Shown: piece after piece, positions 25,659 through 35,903 of the stretch
How the letters are laid out: every line of letters starts with the position of its first letter
Numbering within the stretch: the first letter of the stretch is position 1
Assembly (NCBI RefSeq): GCF_001942305.1
Contig: NZ_MKKE01000035.1
Span: forward strand, 1 to 43,493
Source: Saccharomonospora sp. CUA-673
GTDB lineage: Bacteria > Actinomycetota > Actinomycetes > Mycobacteriales > Pseudonocardiaceae
Direction: 5' to 3'
Length of the DNA stretch: 43,493 nucleotides
Program-made: the position numbers and the translations under genes
Notes under the pieces: generated by a model
Seen by the model: only the letters and a program-made list of their open reading frames with translations
Database searches by the model: none
What the model was told of the DNA's origin: nothing

Positions 25659-26900
25659 TCACAGCCCGGCGAGCCGCGTGGCCACGTTCTGCGCGGGAGG
25701 CAGTAGGACCTCGTCCATGCGTGTGCCGTTGTCGTAGATGTCGAGGTTCCAGGACGTGATCTCGACGACCGTACGACCGACCTTGAAGGTGAACCCGGGT
25801 GCCTGGTCGCCGTACTGGATCAGGCAGACATGGCCGTCACCGAGCGCCATGTCGACCGGAACCGGCGGGCCGAACGGATGGCTGTACTTCTTGTCCCCGT
25901 CGCAATCGTAATTGTTCGACATCTCGGCGCCCGATTCCTCGCGGTAGTGCGAGAGCTCCATCGTCAACCCGTCCGGCTCCGCGTCCGAACTGGGCACGTC
26001 CATGTTCGCCGCCTGCTCGTTCTGCCGCTGGCACGAGGTGCGCACGTGATGGGCCTCCCCCTTCTCGTGCGAGAGCAGCACCTCGGACAGGCTGAGACGT
26101 TCCTCGACCCGTCCGATATCGGGATGTCCCCACGCCTGCCGATAATCGTCGGCGGTGAACAACTCACACGGCGACGGCACCCACGAGTAGGGGTCGACGT
26201 AGGAATACGCGACAGGTGGGGTCGGACCCTCCGCGAGCGCGGTGGCCACCGAGTCGACGAGAGCGTCACGCACGGCCTCCGAGTCGTCGGACTCACCGGC
26301 GTTCACCATCAGAGTGGCGTAGAAGTCGTCCGCGAAGAACCCCACCGACCAGTCGCTGACAGCACCCGTCATGGTGACCACACGTATCCCCGCGACCCGT
26401 TGCTCGGACTCGAATTCACTGTCCGTGCTGTTGGAGGTGAAATCCCGGCTGAACACGCGCTCGGTGACCTCGCGCCGGGACGGGTTGTCGAACGGAGCCT
26501 GATACACGGTCAACCCCAGCAGACCGCCGCCGACGCCGGGGATGGTGCAACTCGTCAACCCGGTATCCCCACCACCCTGATCCGGATCGTGCTCACCATC
26601 GGCGATCTGATGCCAGTTGATCAGCTGTCCACTGGGATCGACGCCGAGCTGCAGCTCGAAACCCGCATCGGCCGCATCCTCGACCGACAGGAGCTGACAA
26701 GCGTCGAACGCCACGGTTCCGCCGAACCTGTAGGGACCGTCGCCGTCCTCCTGCAGGAGCACCATTCCGTCCGGCAAGGCAGACACATCCCCCGCCTCGG
26801 TGCCGACCTCCGCGTCGCCAGCGACCGTCGTCGTACACCCGGCCAGGAGCACCGCTCCGACCACCGTCGATGCCAACCCCGCCAACCGTGGCGACCGCAT
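25659..26900 (-). CDS. DUF3558-like lipoprotein
   Basis: A 413-aa lipoprotein. The signal peptide ends LLAGC with Cys22. The mature protein reads as two similar cysteine-containing halves, around FDACQLLSVEDAADAGFEL and TSCTIPG in the first, and SPCELFTADDYRQAWGHP and RTSCQRQ in the second. The CxLLxxxD-A and T-SC pattern is typical of actinobacterial DUF3558 lipoproteins, which usually have one such unit, so this looks like an internal duplication. ATG 26900 has GGGAGGGGGAG upstream. Extracytoplasmic, function unknown. Confidence 0.75.
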   Translation of the reverse strand: MRSPRLAGLASTVVGAVLLAGCTTTVAGDAEVGTEAGDVSALPDGMVLLQEDGDGPYRFGGTVAFDACQLLSVEDAADAGFELQLGVDPSGQLINWHQIADGEHDPDQGGGDTGLTSCTIPGVGGGLLGLTVYQAPFDNPSRREVTERVFSRDFTSNSTDSEFESEQRVAGIRVVTMTGAVSDWSVGFFADDFYATLMVNAGESDDSEAVRDALVDSVATALAEGPTPPVAYSYVDPYSWVPSPCELFTADDYRQAWGHPDIGRVEERLSLSEVLLSHEKGEAHHVRTSCQRQNEQAANMDVPSSDAEPDGLTMELSHYREESGAEMSNNYDCDGDKKYSHPFGPPVPVDMALGDGHVCLIQYGDQAPGFTFKVGRTVVEITSWNLDIYDNGTRMDEVLLPPAQNVATRLAGL

Positions 26901-26944
26901 GACGACTCCCCCTCCCACGACCGGCGGCAGCATCTCACATCTCA

Positions 26945-26989
26945 CGCGAAACGCCGCCCACACGGAAGGTGCGGACGGGCCGTTTCGCG
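26945..26989 (-). terminator. Terminator of the glycine cleavage/glyA operon
   Basis: CGCGAAACG (26945-26953) pairs with CGTTTCGCG (26981-26989), and after a 2-nt bulge GCCC pairs with GGGC, closing a 17-nt loop. It begins 13 bases past the glyA stop. It also falls in the upstream region of the neighbouring lipoprotein gene. Confidence 0.6.
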
Positions 26990-27001
26990 GCTGTGTTCCG
27001 G

Positions 27002-28273
27002 TCAGGTCAGGCCGGGGTACAGGGGGTGCTTCTTGGCCAGCAGCTCGACCCGGCCGCGCAGTTCGCTCTGCACCGTGTCGTCGATCGTGGGCTGCAGCGC
27101 ACGCGCGATGATGTCGGCGACCTCGGTGAAGTCCTCGGCCGCGAAACCGCGCGTGGCCAGCGCGGGGGTGCCCACGCGCAGACCGGAGGTGACCATCGGC
27201 GGCCGCGGGTCGAACGGCACCGCGTTGCGGTTCACGGTGATGCCGATCTCGTGCAGGCGGTCCTCGGCCTGCTGCCCGTCGAGCGTCGAGTTGACCAGGT
27301 CGACCAACACGAGGTGCACATCGGTGCCACCGCTGAGCACCCGCACGCCCGCGTCCGCGGCGTCGGACTCCGACAGCCGCCTGGCGAGGATGTTCGCGCC
27401 CTCGAGCACGCGACGCTGACGCTCGGCGAACTCCTCGCTCGCCGCGATCTTCAGCGCCACCGCCTTGCCGGCGATGACGTGCTCGAGCGGACCGCCCTGC
27501 TGGCCGGGGAACACCGCCGAGTTGATCTTCTTGGCGTACTCGGCCTTGGACAGGATGATGCCGCCGCGCGGACCGCCGAGCGTCTTGTGCGTCGTGGTCG
27601 TCACGACGTCGGCGTACTCCACCGGGTTCGGGTGCAGACCCGCGGCCACCAGACCCGCGAAGTGGGCCATGTCCACCATCAGCTTCGCGCCCACCGAGTC
27701 GGCGATGCGCCGGAACTCGGCGAAGTCCAGCTGACGCGGGTAGGCCGACCAGCCGGCGATGATCAGCTGCGGCTTGTGCTCGTTGGCGAGGCGCTCGACC
27801 TCGGCCATGTCGACCCGGCCGGTCTCCTTGTCGACGTGGTACGCGGCCACGTTGTAGAGCTTGCCGGAGAAGTTGAGCTTCATGCCGTGCGTCAGGTGAC
27901 CACCGTGCGCGAGGTCGAGCCCGAGGATCGTGTCACCCGGGTTGAGCAGCGACACCATCGCCGCGGCGTTCGCCTGCGCACCCGAGTGGGGCTGGACGTT
28001 GGCGTGCTCGGCGCCGAACAGCGCCTTCGCCCGCTCGATGGCCAGCGTCTCGATGACATCGACGTGCTCGCAGCCGCCGTAGTAGCGCTTGCCGGGATAG
28101 CCCTCGGCGTACTTGTTCGTCAGCACCGAACCCTGCGCCTCGAGCACCGACACGGGCGCGAAGTTCTCGGAGGCGATCATCTCCAGCGTCGACTGCTGAC
28201 GGTCCAGTTCCGCCTTGACGGCAGCCGCCACGTCAGGGTCTACAGTGGACAGATCGGCTTCGAACGAACTCAA
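27002..28273 (-). CDS. glyA: Serine hydroxymethyltransferase
   Basis: A 423-aa PLP enzyme interconverting serine and glycine with tetrahydrofolate. It is full length for the family. The PLP lysine is in [17 protein letters not shown], and other signatures are [40 protein letters not shown] and [11 protein letters not shown]. The start is TTG at 28273, four bases past the gcvH stop, with AGGAGGG well placed. As the last gene of the gcvP-T-H-glyA operon it would pair glycine cleavage, which yields methylene-THF, with conversion of a second glycine to serine. Expression should follow the upstream glycine riboswitch. Actinomycetes often have another glyA, so this may be the glycine-responsive copy. 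Confidence 0.96.
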   Translation of the reverse strand: MSSFEADLSTVDPDVAAAVKAELDRQQSTLEMIASENFAPVSVLEAQGSVLTNKYAEGYPGKRYYGGCEHVDVIETLAIERAKALFGAEHANVQPHSGAQANAAAMVSLLNPGDTILGLDLAHGGHLTHGMKLNFSGKLYNVAAYHVDKETGRVDMAEVERLANEHKPQLIIAGWSAYPRQLDFAEFRRIADSVGAKLMVDMAHFAGLVAAGLHPNPVEYADVVTTTTHKTLGGPRGGIILSKAEYAKKINSAVFPGQQGGPLEHVIAGKAVALKIAASEEFAERQRRVLEGANILARRLSESDAADAGVRVLSGGTDVHLVLVDLVNSTLDGQQAEDRLHEIGITVNRNAVPFDPRPPMVTSGLRVGTPALATRGFAAEDFTEVADIIARALQPTIDDTVQSELRGRVELLAKKHPLYPGLT

Positions 28274-28276
28274 TGG

Positions 28277-28651
28277 TCAGCCCTCCTGGGTGAGCGCGGT
28301 ATACGCGGCGGCGTCCAACAGTTCCGGCACGCTCGCAACGCGGACCTTGAACAGCCACCCTTGTTCATACGGATCGGAGTTCACGGACTCCGGGGTGTCC
28401 ACGACGGCCTGATTGACCTCCGTGACCTCGCCGTCGACCGGTGCGTAGAGCTCGGAGACCGACTTGGTCGACTCGATCTCTCCGCACGGCGTGCCCGCGC
28501 TCACCTCCGAACCGACCTCCGGCAGTTCGACGAAGACGACGTCGCCGAGGGCGTCGGCCGCAAAGGCGGTGATGCCCACGGTGGCGACGTCACCGTCGAC
28601 GGAGATCCACTCGTGTTCCTTGGTGTAGCGCAGGTCTTGGGGAATCGTCAT
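28277..28651 (-). CDS. gcvH: Glycine cleavage system H protein
   Basis: A 124-aa lipoyl carrier protein of the glycine cleavage complex. The lipoylated lysine lies in [19 protein letters not shown], and the N-terminus [20 protein letters not shown] is typical. It shuttles the aminomethyl group between GcvP and GcvT. ATG 28651 is 11 bp downstream of the gcvT stop, within the same operon. Confidence 0.96.
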   Translation of the reverse strand: MTIPQDLRYTKEHEWISVDGDVATVGITAFAADALGDVVFVELPEVGSEVSAGTPCGEIESTKSVSELYAPVDGEVTEVNQAVVDTPESVNSDPYEQGWLFKVRVASVPELLDAAAYTALTQEG

Positions 28652-28662
28652 CTCGGGGCCTT

Positions 28663-29742
28663 TCAGCGACGCTGGTAGAACGGCAGGGCGACCACCTCGA
28701 CGGGTTCGAGGCGACCGCGGATGTCGGCGGACAGCGAGGTTCCGGGTTCGGAGCACGCGGCGGACACGTACGCCATGGCGATCGGATGGCCGAGCGTCGG
28801 CGACAGCGCACCGCTGGTGATCTCCCCGACCTCGTCGTCGCCCTGCAGGACACGGTAGCCGTGCCGCGGGGCGCGCTTGCCCGCACCGGTCAGTCCGACC
28901 AGGACCTTGTCGGGTTCGGGCTGGTTCTCGAGCACCGCACGGCCGACGAAGTCACCCTCCTTGTCGAACCGGACCACCCGTCCGAGGTTCGCCGCGAAGG
29001 GTGAGCCCTCGGCGGACAGCTCGTTGCCGTAGAGCGGCATGCCCGCCTCGAGGCGCAGCGTGTCCCGGCAGGCCAGACCACACGGCACGAGCCCGTGTGC
29101 CTGTCCCGCCTCGGTGAGAACGTCCCACACGTCGACGGCATCGGCGGCGCCGACGAACAGCTCGAAGCCGTCCTCACCGGTGTAGCCGGTGCGGGCCAGC
29201 AGCACGTCGTGCCCACCGACGGTCGTCGGCACGCTCGCGTAGTACTTCAACGCCGCCAGGTCGGCGTCGCTGACGGCGCCGACGATCGCGGCCGAGGTCG
29301 GGCCCTGCACCGCGATCAGCGCGGTGTCGGTGGAGCGGTCGGTCACGACCGTGTCGAAACCCTCGGCACGGCGGACGAGCTCGGTCGACACCTCCGGGGC
29401 GTTGCCCGCGTTGGCGACCACCAGGTAGTGCTCGTCGGCGAGGCGGTAGACGACCAGATCGTCGACGACCCCGCCCTGTTCGTTGCACATCATGGTGTAC
29501 CGGGCGCGGCCGACCGCGACGGCCGACAGCTTGCCGCTCAACGCGTAGTCCAACGCGTCGGCGGCCTGCGGGCCGGTCAGTTCGATCTCGCCCATGTGCG
29601 AGAGGTCGAACAGTCCGGCCGCCTCACGCACCGCGCGGTGCTCGGCCAGATCACTCGAGTACCGCACCGGCATGTCCCAGCCGGCGAAGTCGGTGAACGA
29701 GGCGCCCAGGCCGCTGTGTACGTCATGCAGCGGAGTCTTCAT
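28663..29742 (-). CDS. gcvT: Glycine cleavage system aminomethyltransferase (T protein)
   Basis: A 359-aa tetrahydrofolate-dependent aminomethyltransferase. Family features are [20 protein letters not shown] at the N-terminus, [37 protein letters not shown] and [15 protein letters not shown]. The C-terminal barrel carries [20 protein letters not shown]. The ATG at 29742 is four bases after the gcvP stop. It releases ammonia and forms 5,10-methylene-THF from the H-protein intermediate. Confidence 0.96.
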   Translation of the reverse strand: MKTPLHDVHSGLGASFTDFAGWDMPVRYSSDLAEHRAVREAAGLFDLSHMGEIELTGPQAADALDYALSGKLSAVAVGRARYTMMCNEQGGVVDDLVVYRLADEHYLVVANAGNAPEVSTELVRRAEGFDTVVTDRSTDTALIAVQGPTSAAIVGAVSDADLAALKYYASVPTTVGGHDVLLARTGYTGEDGFELFVGAADAVDVWDVLTEAGQAHGLVPCGLACRDTLRLEAGMPLYGNELSAEGSPFAANLGRVVRFDKEGDFVGRAVLENQPEPDKVLVGLTGAGKRAPRHGYRVLQGDDEVGEITSGALSPTLGHPIAMAYVSAACSEPGTSLSADIRGRLEPVEVVALPFYQRR

Positions 29743-29746
29743 TGCC

Positions 29747-32611
29747 TCAGCTTTCGAAGTCGGTGACGGGCGGGCAGGAGCACACGAGGTTGCGGTCTCC
29801 GTAGGCGCCCTCGATGCGGCGCACCGGCGAGAAGTACTTGCCCTTGGCGCGCGTGTTGCCGGGGTAGACGGCCAGCGCGCGGTCGTAGGGCAGGTCCCAT
29901 TCGCCCGCGAGCTGCTCTGCGGTGTGCGGCGCACCCCGCAGCGGGCTGCGCTCCACCTCCCACGTGCCGGCGGCGACCTCGGCGATCTCCCGCCGGATCG
30001 AGATCATGGCGTCGCAGAACCTGTCCAGTTCGGACAGATCCTCGCTCTCGGTCGGCTCGACCATGAACGTGCCCGCCACGGGGAACGACATGGTCGGCGC
30101 GTGGAAGCCGTAGTCGATCAGCCGCTTCGCGACGTCGTCGACCGTCACGCCGGTCTGCTTGGTCAGCTGGCGCAGGTCGATGATGCACTCGTGCGCCACC
30201 AGGCCGTTCTGTCCGGTGTAGAGCACCGGGTAGTGCGGGCTCAGCCGCGCGGCGACGTAGTTGGCGGCCAGCACGGCCACCTGCGTGGCGCTGGTCAGGC
30301 CGGTCGAGCCCATCATCCGGACGTAGGCCCACGAGATCGGCAGGATCGACGCCGAGCCGTACGGCGCACCGGAGATCGGGCCGACACCCGTCTCCGGTCC
30401 GGCGCCGGGGAACTGCGGATGGTTGGGCAGGTACGGGGCGAGGTGCTCGCGCACCGCCACCGGGCCCACGCCGGGACCGCCGCCGCCGTGCGGGATGCAG
30501 AACGTCTTGTGCAGATTCAGGTGCGAGACGTCGCCGCCGAACTCGCCCGGCTTGGCCAGGCCCAGCAGCGCGTTGAGGTTCGCACCGTCCACATAGACCT
30601 GTCCGCCGGCCTCGTGCACGATCTCGGCGAGCTCGGAGATGCCCGTCTCGTACACGCCGTGCGTCGACGGGTAGGTCACCATGATCGCGGCGAGGGTGTC
30701 GCGGTGCTGGTCCACCTTGGCGCGCAGGTCCGCCAGGTCGACGTCGCCGTCGTCGGTGCAGGCCACCACGACCACGCGCATCCCGGCCAGCACGGCCGAC
30801 GCGGCGTTGGTGCCGTGCGCCGACGACGGGATCACGCACACGTCGCGCTCGGGCTGGCCGTTCGCGCGGTGGTAGGCGCGGATGGCCAGCAGTCCGGCGA
30901 GCTCACCCTGGCTGCCGGCGTTGGGCTGCAACGACACCGAGTGGTACCCGGTGACCTCCGCCAGCCACGTGCTGAGCTGATCGGTGAGCTCGCGGTACCC
31001 GGCGGCATCCTCGGCGGGCGCGAACGGGTGGATGTTCGCGAACTCCGGCCAGGTGACCGCCTCCATCTCGGTGGTGGCGTTGAGCTTCATCGTGCACGAA
31101 CCGAGCGGGATCATGCCCCGGTCGAGCGCGTAGTCCAGATCGGACAGTCCCCGCAGGTACCGCAGCATTGCCGTCTCGGAACGGTGGCTGTGGAAGACCT
31201 CGTGGGTCAGGTAGTCGGTCGCCCGCTCGAGCCCGGCGGGAATGGCGATGGTCGCCTCCGCACCCGGGTTCGCCACGCCGAACGCACTCAGGACGGCGTC
31301 GACCACCTGCGGCGAGGTCGCCTCGTCGCAGGCGATGCGCACGTGGTCGGCGCCGTCGGCGCCCAGGTTGATGCCGGCCTCGCGGGCCGCCTCGACGACG
31401 GTCCCGGCCCGGCCCGGCACGCGGGCGAGCACGGTGTCGAAGAAGTGCTCGTGCACCACCTCGACGCCGCCCGCGCGGAGGGCGTCGGCGATCGTCGTGG
31501 CGTGGCCGTGGACGCGGTCGGCGATCCGGCGCAGCCCGTCCGGCCCGTGGTACACCGCGTACATCGAGGCCATGACGGCCAGCAGCACCTGCGCGGTGCA
31601 GATGTTGCTGGTGGCCTTCTCGCGGCGGATGTGCTGTTCGCGGGTCTGCAACGCGAGCCGGTACGCCGGTGCGCCCGCGGAGTCGATCGAGACGCCGACG
31701 AGCCGGCCCGGCAGCGACCGTTCCAGGCCCTCGCGGACGGCGAGGTAGCCGGCGTGCGGCCCGCCGTAGCCCATGGGCACGCCGAAGCGCTGGCTGCTGC
31801 CCGCGGCCAGGTCGGCGCCGAACTCGCCCGGCGCCTGCACCTTGGTCAGCGCGAGCAGGTCGCCCGCGACGCAGTACAACGCCTTCGCGGCCGTGGCCGC
31901 CTCGCCGATGCCCGCGTAGAACTCGGGCGCGCGCAGCACACCGGACGCGCCGGGGTACTGCACGACGACGCCGAAGAACTCCTCCGGCAGGCCCTGCGTC
32001 AGATCGCGGACGTCGACCTCGATGCCCACGACCTCGGCCCGCGTGCGGAGCACGCTGATCGTCTGCGGCAGGCAGTCGGCGTCGACGACGATCGTGGAAC
32101 TCTTCGCCTTCGACGCGCGGCGCATCAGCATCATCGCCTCTGCGACGGCCGTGGGCTCGTCGAGCATCGAGGCATTGGCGGTGGCCAGGCCAGTCAGGTC
32201 GGACACCATGGTCTGGAAGTTGAGCAGCGCCTCGAGCCTGCCCTGCGAGATCTCCGGCTGGTAGGGCGTGTAGGCCGTGTACCAGGCCGGCTTCTCCAAC
32301 ACGTTCCGGCGGATGACGGCGGGGGTGACTGTGTCGTGGTAGCCGAGACCGATCATCTGGGTCATCGGCCGGTTCTTGGCCGCGAGCGCACGCAGTTCGC
32401 TGATCGCCTCCTGCTCGGAGGCGGGCTCGGGCAGGTCCAGTTCACCCGTGGTGCGGATGGCTGACGGAACGGCGGCGGCGGCGAGCGCGTCGAGGCTGCC
32501 GTAACCGCACTCGGCCAACATCTTCGCCTGCTCCGGCTCGGCGGGGCCGATGTGCCGGGGCATGAACGACGACGACGGCGATGACGTCGGAGTATGTGCC
32601 GGAACGGTCAT
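29747..32611 (-). CDS. gcvP: Glycine dehydrogenase (decarboxylating), P protein
   Basis: A 954-aa single-chain P protein, the normal size of the fused form. The N-terminal half starts after [20 protein letters not shown], and [20 protein letters not shown] is conserved. The PLP lysine lies in [20 protein letters not shown]. It decarboxylates glycine and loads H protein. ATG 32611 is preceded by AAAGGAG, which is embedded in a perfect palindrome (32613-32628). A tandem glycine riboswitch lies in the leader, so the operon should be induced by glycine. Confidence 0.97.
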   Translation of the reverse strand: MTVPAHTPTSSPSSSFMPRHIGPAEPEQAKMLAECGYGSLDALAAAAVPSAIRTTGELDLPEPASEQEAISELRALAAKNRPMTQMIGLGYHDTVTPAVIRRNVLEKPAWYTAYTPYQPEISQGRLEALLNFQTMVSDLTGLATANASMLDEPTAVAEAMMLMRRASKAKSSTIVVDADCLPQTISVLRTRAEVVGIEVDVRDLTQGLPEEFFGVVVQYPGASGVLRAPEFYAGIGEAATAAKALYCVAGDLLALTKVQAPGEFGADLAAGSSQRFGVPMGYGGPHAGYLAVREGLERSLPGRLVGVSIDSAGAPAYRLALQTREQHIRREKATSNICTAQVLLAVMASMYAVYHGPDGLRRIADRVHGHATTIADALRAGGVEVVHEHFFDTVLARVPGRAGTVVEAAREAGINLGADGADHVRIACDEATSPQVVDAVLSAFGVANPGAEATIAIPAGLERATDYLTHEVFHSHRSETAMLRYLRGLSDLDYALDRGMIPLGSCTMKLNATTEMEAVTWPEFANIHPFAPAEDAAGYRELTDQLSTWLAEVTGYHSVSLQPNAGSQGELAGLLAIRAYHRANGQPERDVCVIPSSAHGTNAASAVLAGMRVVVVACTDDGDVDLADLRAKVDQHRDTLAAIMVTYPSTHGVYETGISELAEIVHEAGGQVYVDGANLNALLGLAKPGEFGGDVSHLNLHKTFCIPHGGGGPGVGPVAVREHLAPYLPNHPQFPGAGPETGVGPISGAPYGSASILPISWAYVRMMGSTGLTSATQVAVLAANYVAARLSPHYPVLYTGQNGLVAHECIIDLRQLTKQTGVTVDDVAKRLIDYGFHAPTMSFPVAGTFMVEPTESEDLSELDRFCDAMISIRREIAEVAAGTWEVERSPLRGAPHTAEQLAGEWDLPYDRALAVYPGNTRAKGKYFSPVRRIEGAYGDRNLVCSCPPVTDFES

Positions 32612-32612
32612 C

Positions 32613-32628
32613 GAAAGGAGCTCCTTTC
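32613..32628 (-). promoter_or_regulatory. gcvP ribosome binding site inside a 16-bp palindrome
   Basis: GAAAGGAGCTCCTTTC is perfectly self-complementary and contains the AAAGGAG Shine-Dalgarno sequence. It lies one base upstream of the gcvP ATG. As RNA it could dimerise or pair with an upstream anti-SD, which may be part of the riboswitch expression platform. Confidence 0.55.
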
Positions 32629-32661
32629 AAGCGCATGACGGGGATACCCGCCACGCTGGGA

Positions 32662-32842
32662 ACTCCCCCTCTGTCATGACACCTGAGAGTTTCACCGTGC
32701 GTACACGGCTTTCACCTTGGGTGAGGCTCATCGAGCCCACTTTCCAGAGTGGCCTCACCATGGCGGTAACGGTACCTGAGAGATTGTGGGGTCTTTGCTC
32801 CTTCGGTGCCTCGCGCTACCAACGCGCGAGGTCTCTCCCGCT
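32662..32842 (-). promoter_or_regulatory. Tandem glycine riboswitch upstream of gcvP
   Basis: Read on the minus strand, the first aptamer has GGGAGAGACC, the conserved GCACCGAAGGAGCAA and AATCTCTCAGGTACCG (about 32765-32842). The second has CACTCTGGAAAGTGGGC, TCACCCAAGGTGAAAGCC and GTGAAACTCTCAGGT (about 32662-32755). Their order and spacing fit the cooperative tandem glycine aptamer. The gene downstream is gcvP, so an ON switch by glycine is expected. The expression platform would lie at 32612-32661. Confidence 0.92.
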
Positions 32843-33030
32843 CACGGCTCGAGCAGCCTCGATATTCGGTTATCAGACGGTTAACGTACTGGTCGCGGCG
32901 CACGGCGTCCACCCTCCGCGCCGTCGCAGTGACGTACACCGCGACGATGTCGACCCGGTGGACCACACCCGGTTACGGTGAGTGGTCGCCGACCCGGCCG
33001 CCGTCAGTCCGTCACGTGGGCGTTCGGCGG

Positions 33031-34106
33031 TCAGGGCCGTGGGTGGCCGAGTTCGGCGAGCAGCGCACGCACCGCGGAGCGCCCGGCGCGGCTCGCGCCG
33101 ATGGTGCTGGCCGACGGCCCGTAGCCGACGAGGTGAACCCGCGGCTCGACGACCACGTGCGTGCCGTCCATGCGCACCCCGCCGCCCGGCTCCCGCAGTC
33201 CCAGCGGAGCGAGATGGTCCAGCGCGGCGCGAAAGCCGGTGGCCCACAGGATGACGTCGGCGGCCTGCTCCGTCCCGTCCGGCCAGACGACACCGCGCGG
33301 GGTGATGCGCTCGAACATCGGCCTGCGGTCGAGGATGCCCACCTCCCGCGCGGCCCTGACCTGCGGCGTGAGCATCAGACCGGTCACGCTGACCACGCTG
33401 CGCGGCGGTTTGCCCTCCCGCACGCGCGCGTCCACCTGCGCGACCACCTCACGGCCGTACTCGGGGGTGAACTCGGTGTCCCGGAACACCGGCGGCGTCC
33501 GCGTCACCCACGTCGTGCCCGCGGCGACCGGTGCGATCTCGAGCAACTGCTGCACCGCCGAGCTGCCACCGCCGACCACGACGACGTGTTTGCCTCGGAA
33601 CTCGTCGGCTCCCGAGAAGTCCGCGGTGTGCAACTGCCTGCCCCGGAAATCGCCCTGGCCCGGGTAGTGCGGCCAGAAAGGGCGGTCCCACGTGCCGGTG
33701 GCGTTGACGATGCCCTTCGCCAGCCACGTCTCGGCCGGCGTCTCGACGACGAATGCGCCGCGCTCGTCGTCGGCGTACCGCACGGCGCTGACGTCGACCG
33801 GCCTGCGTACCGGGAGGTCGAACGTGCGCTCGTAGCGGTCGAAGTACTCGGTGACGACCTCGGACGCGGGAGACGTGGGTCCGGCGTACCGAGGGCCAGA
33901 CCCGGCAGTTCGTGCAGGCCGTGGACCTTGTCGAACCGCAGGGACGGCCACCGGTACTGCCAAGCACCGCCCGCTCGTTTCGCGTGATCGAGCACCACGA
34001 ATCCGGACCCTCGGTCCAAGCCCGCGCGGCGCAGGAAGTACGCGGCCGACAGCCCGGCCTGTCCGGCGCCGATGACGGCCACCTCCACCGCGTGATCAGC
34101 CCGCAT
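33031..34106 (-). CDS. Flavin-containing monooxygenase-like oxidoreductase, frameshifted
   Basis: A NAD(P)/FAD-binding protein of about 358 aa of the CzcO-type flavoprotein group. The first segment has the FAD Rossmann motif VAVIGAGQAGLSAAYFLRRA and continues GGAWQYRWPSLRFDKVHGLH. The second begins at PASEVVTEYFDRYERTFDLP and holds the NADPH motif VVVVGGGSSAVQQLLEIAPV and ILWATGFRAALDHL. The frame breaks at about 33877-33879 in a GGG run; adding one base restores D-P-T-S-P-A-S-E. ATG 34106 is preferred over GTG 34121, though neither has a clear ribosome binding site. It lies downstream of the molybdenum hydroxylase genes on the same strand; the substrate is unknown. Confidence 0.82.
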
Positions 34107-34164
34107 GTTCGGTACAACCACGCGGCGAGGCGGCCCATTCCGGCGCAGGCGACCGGCTGGTGCG

Positions 34165-34941
34165 TCAGGAGCCCTTCTTCCCGCGCAGCATGCGGACGAT
34201 CGCGATCACGCCGACGAGGGCGACCACGCCGGCGATCACGGGCGCGAGGCGTTTCGCCACCGACGCACCCGCGTAGTCGAACAGGTCGATCGCCTCGGCC
34301 TCACCGCGTGCGCCGCCGGGCTGCACGGATTCCAGCTTGGGCTTGTCCGCCCCGCCGGCCTGGGTGCCCTCCGGCCGGGGCGGCGGTGCTGCCGCGGCGG
34401 CGCCGGTCGCGACCCCCGCGCCGTCAGCCGTCCCCGGCGTCGTGTCTTTTCCCGGCGACGCACCCGGCGTTCCCGCCGCTGCCGCCGAGCCGGCCGGGTC
34501 GCCGGCCAACTCCGCCGACAGGTTCTCGGCGAAACTGTCGAGGATCTTGCCGCCGACCTCGGAGATCATGCCGCGTCCGAACTGGGCGGGCTTGCCCGTG
34601 ACGTTCAGGTCCGTGGCGACGGCACCCTTCGTCGTGTCCCCGTCTGCGGTGAGGGTCACGGTGACGTTGGCCGCCGCAGTTCCCGCGCCGCGCGAGTCCT
34701 TGCCGGCGGCCTTGATCGTGATCTCCCTCGAGGACTCGTTCTTCTCGAGGAACTCGCCGTTGCCCTTGTAGAGCAACGAGACCGGCCCCAGCTTGACCTT
34801 CACCGTCCCCTTGAACGTGTCACCCTCGACGGCGGTGAGGGTCGCACCGGGCATACAGGGCGCCACCCGTTCCGGGTCGATGATCGCCTTCCACACCTCG
34901 TCAATGGGTGCCGGAACGGTGAATTCGTGGTCCAACCGCAC
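34165..34941 (-). CDS. CoxG-like SRPBCC protein with C-terminal membrane anchor
   Basis: A 258-aa protein. Residues 1-150 are a CoxG (SRPBCC/START-like) domain: HEFTVPAPIDEVWKAIIDPE, VAPCMPGATLTAVEGDTFKG and VKLGPVSLLYKGNGEF. A Pro/Ala/Gly-rich linker (150-210) leads to a predicted membrane helix near the end (LAPVIAGVVALVGVIAIVRM) and a basic RGKKGS tail. CoxG is thought to recruit CO dehydrogenase to the membrane in aerobic CO oxidisers. GTG 34941 has AAGGAGG seven bases upstream. It follows the medium-subunit gene after 112 bp. Confidence 0.87.
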   Translation of the reverse strand: MRLDHEFTVPAPIDEVWKAIIDPERVAPCMPGATLTAVEGDTFKGTVKVKLGPVSLLYKGNGEFLEKNESSREITIKAAGKDSRGAGTAAANVTVTLTADGDTTKGAVATDLNVTGKPAQFGRGMISEVGGKILDSFAENLSAELAGDPAGSAAAAGTPGASPGKDTTPGTADGAGVATGAAAAAPPPRPEGTQAGGADKPKLESVQPGGARGEAEAIDLFDYAGASVAKRLAPVIAGVVALVGVIAIVRMLRGKKGS

Positions 34942-35053
34942 GGGCCGACCTCCTTCCTCGATCGTGCTACGACTGGCGGGGAGGGCACCGCGTTCCCACG
35001 ATGCCCTCCCCCGGTCCGTCTTGTGTTCGGCTGTCAGGTCCGGGCCGGCCGAG

Positions 35054-35903
35054 TCATGCCATGGCCGCCTCGACCGCGCGTCCCGTGAGGACCCGGGCCA
35101 GGTGCTGGCGGTACTCGACGTCGGCGTTGCCGTCGACCGTGGGACTGGTGCCGTCCGCGGCGTGTTCGGCCGCGGCGCGGATGGTGTCCGCGTCGGCCGA
35201 CCGTCCCACGAGCGCCTCCTCCACCGCCGTCGCCCGCATGGGGATCGAGGCCATGTTCGTCAGCCCGATCCTCGCCTCGGCGATCGTGCCGCCATCGGCG
35301 CGCACGGTCGCCGCCACGGCCACCATCGACCATGCCTGGGCGACCCGGTTGAACTTCTCGTAGTGCGCCGACCATCCCGTGTGCTTGGGCACCCGGACCT
35401 CGACGAGGATCTCGTCGGCGGCGAGTGAGGTCGTGAAGAAGTCCTGGAAGAACTCCGGCGACGACACCGTGCGCCGACCACCGGTGCCCTGGATGACCAT
35501 CTCGGCGTTCAGCGCGAGGGCCGGGGCGAGCAGGTCACCCGCCGGGTCGGCATGCGCCAGCGATCCGCCGAACGTCCCGCGATGCCGGATCTGGCGTCGG
35601 CGACCGTGTCGGTCGCCTTCGCCAGCAGCAGCGCGTGGTCGTTGACGAGCGGATCGCGTTGCACGTCGTAGTGCGTGGTCATCGCACCGATCACGAGGCG
35701 TCGCCGTCGTCGCGCACACCGCGCAGCTCGCCGATCTTGCCGAGGTCCACGACGGTGGTCGGCGCGGCGAGCCGCATGCGCAGCACGGGCAGCAGGCTCT
35801 GCCCGCCCGCGAGCACCTTGGCGTCCTCGCCCGCGTCGGCGAGCGCCCGCACCGCTTCATCCACAGTGGACGGTGCTACGTAGTCGAACGGAGCGGGGAT
35901 CAC
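35054..35903 (-). CDS. CO dehydrogenase-like FAD-binding medium subunit, frameshifted twice
   Basis: The FAD subunit of a molybdenum hydroxylase (about 283 aa restored). GTG 35903 overlaps the large-subunit TGA and has GGAGGTGCGCA before it. The N-terminus reads [20 protein letters not shown] with AGGQSLLPVLRMRL (FAD motif 1). A break at about 35699-35701 moves to VIGAMTTHYDVQRDPLVNDH. A second at about 35590-35595 moves to QIRHRGTFGGSLAHADPAGD (FAD motif 2, TFGGSLAHADP). Each break is repaired by one C in a short C run (GCCCTC and GCCCAG). The rest, FQDFFTTSLAADEILVEVRV to the TGA, is normal. Two independent errors in one otherwise conserved gene argue for base-calling problems. Confidence 0.87.

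Noticed and set aside
29594..32464. A 950-codon plus-strand open frame opposite gcvP and gcvT
   Set aside because: Antisense shadow caused by high GC3; the sense strand encodes an unmistakable P protein.
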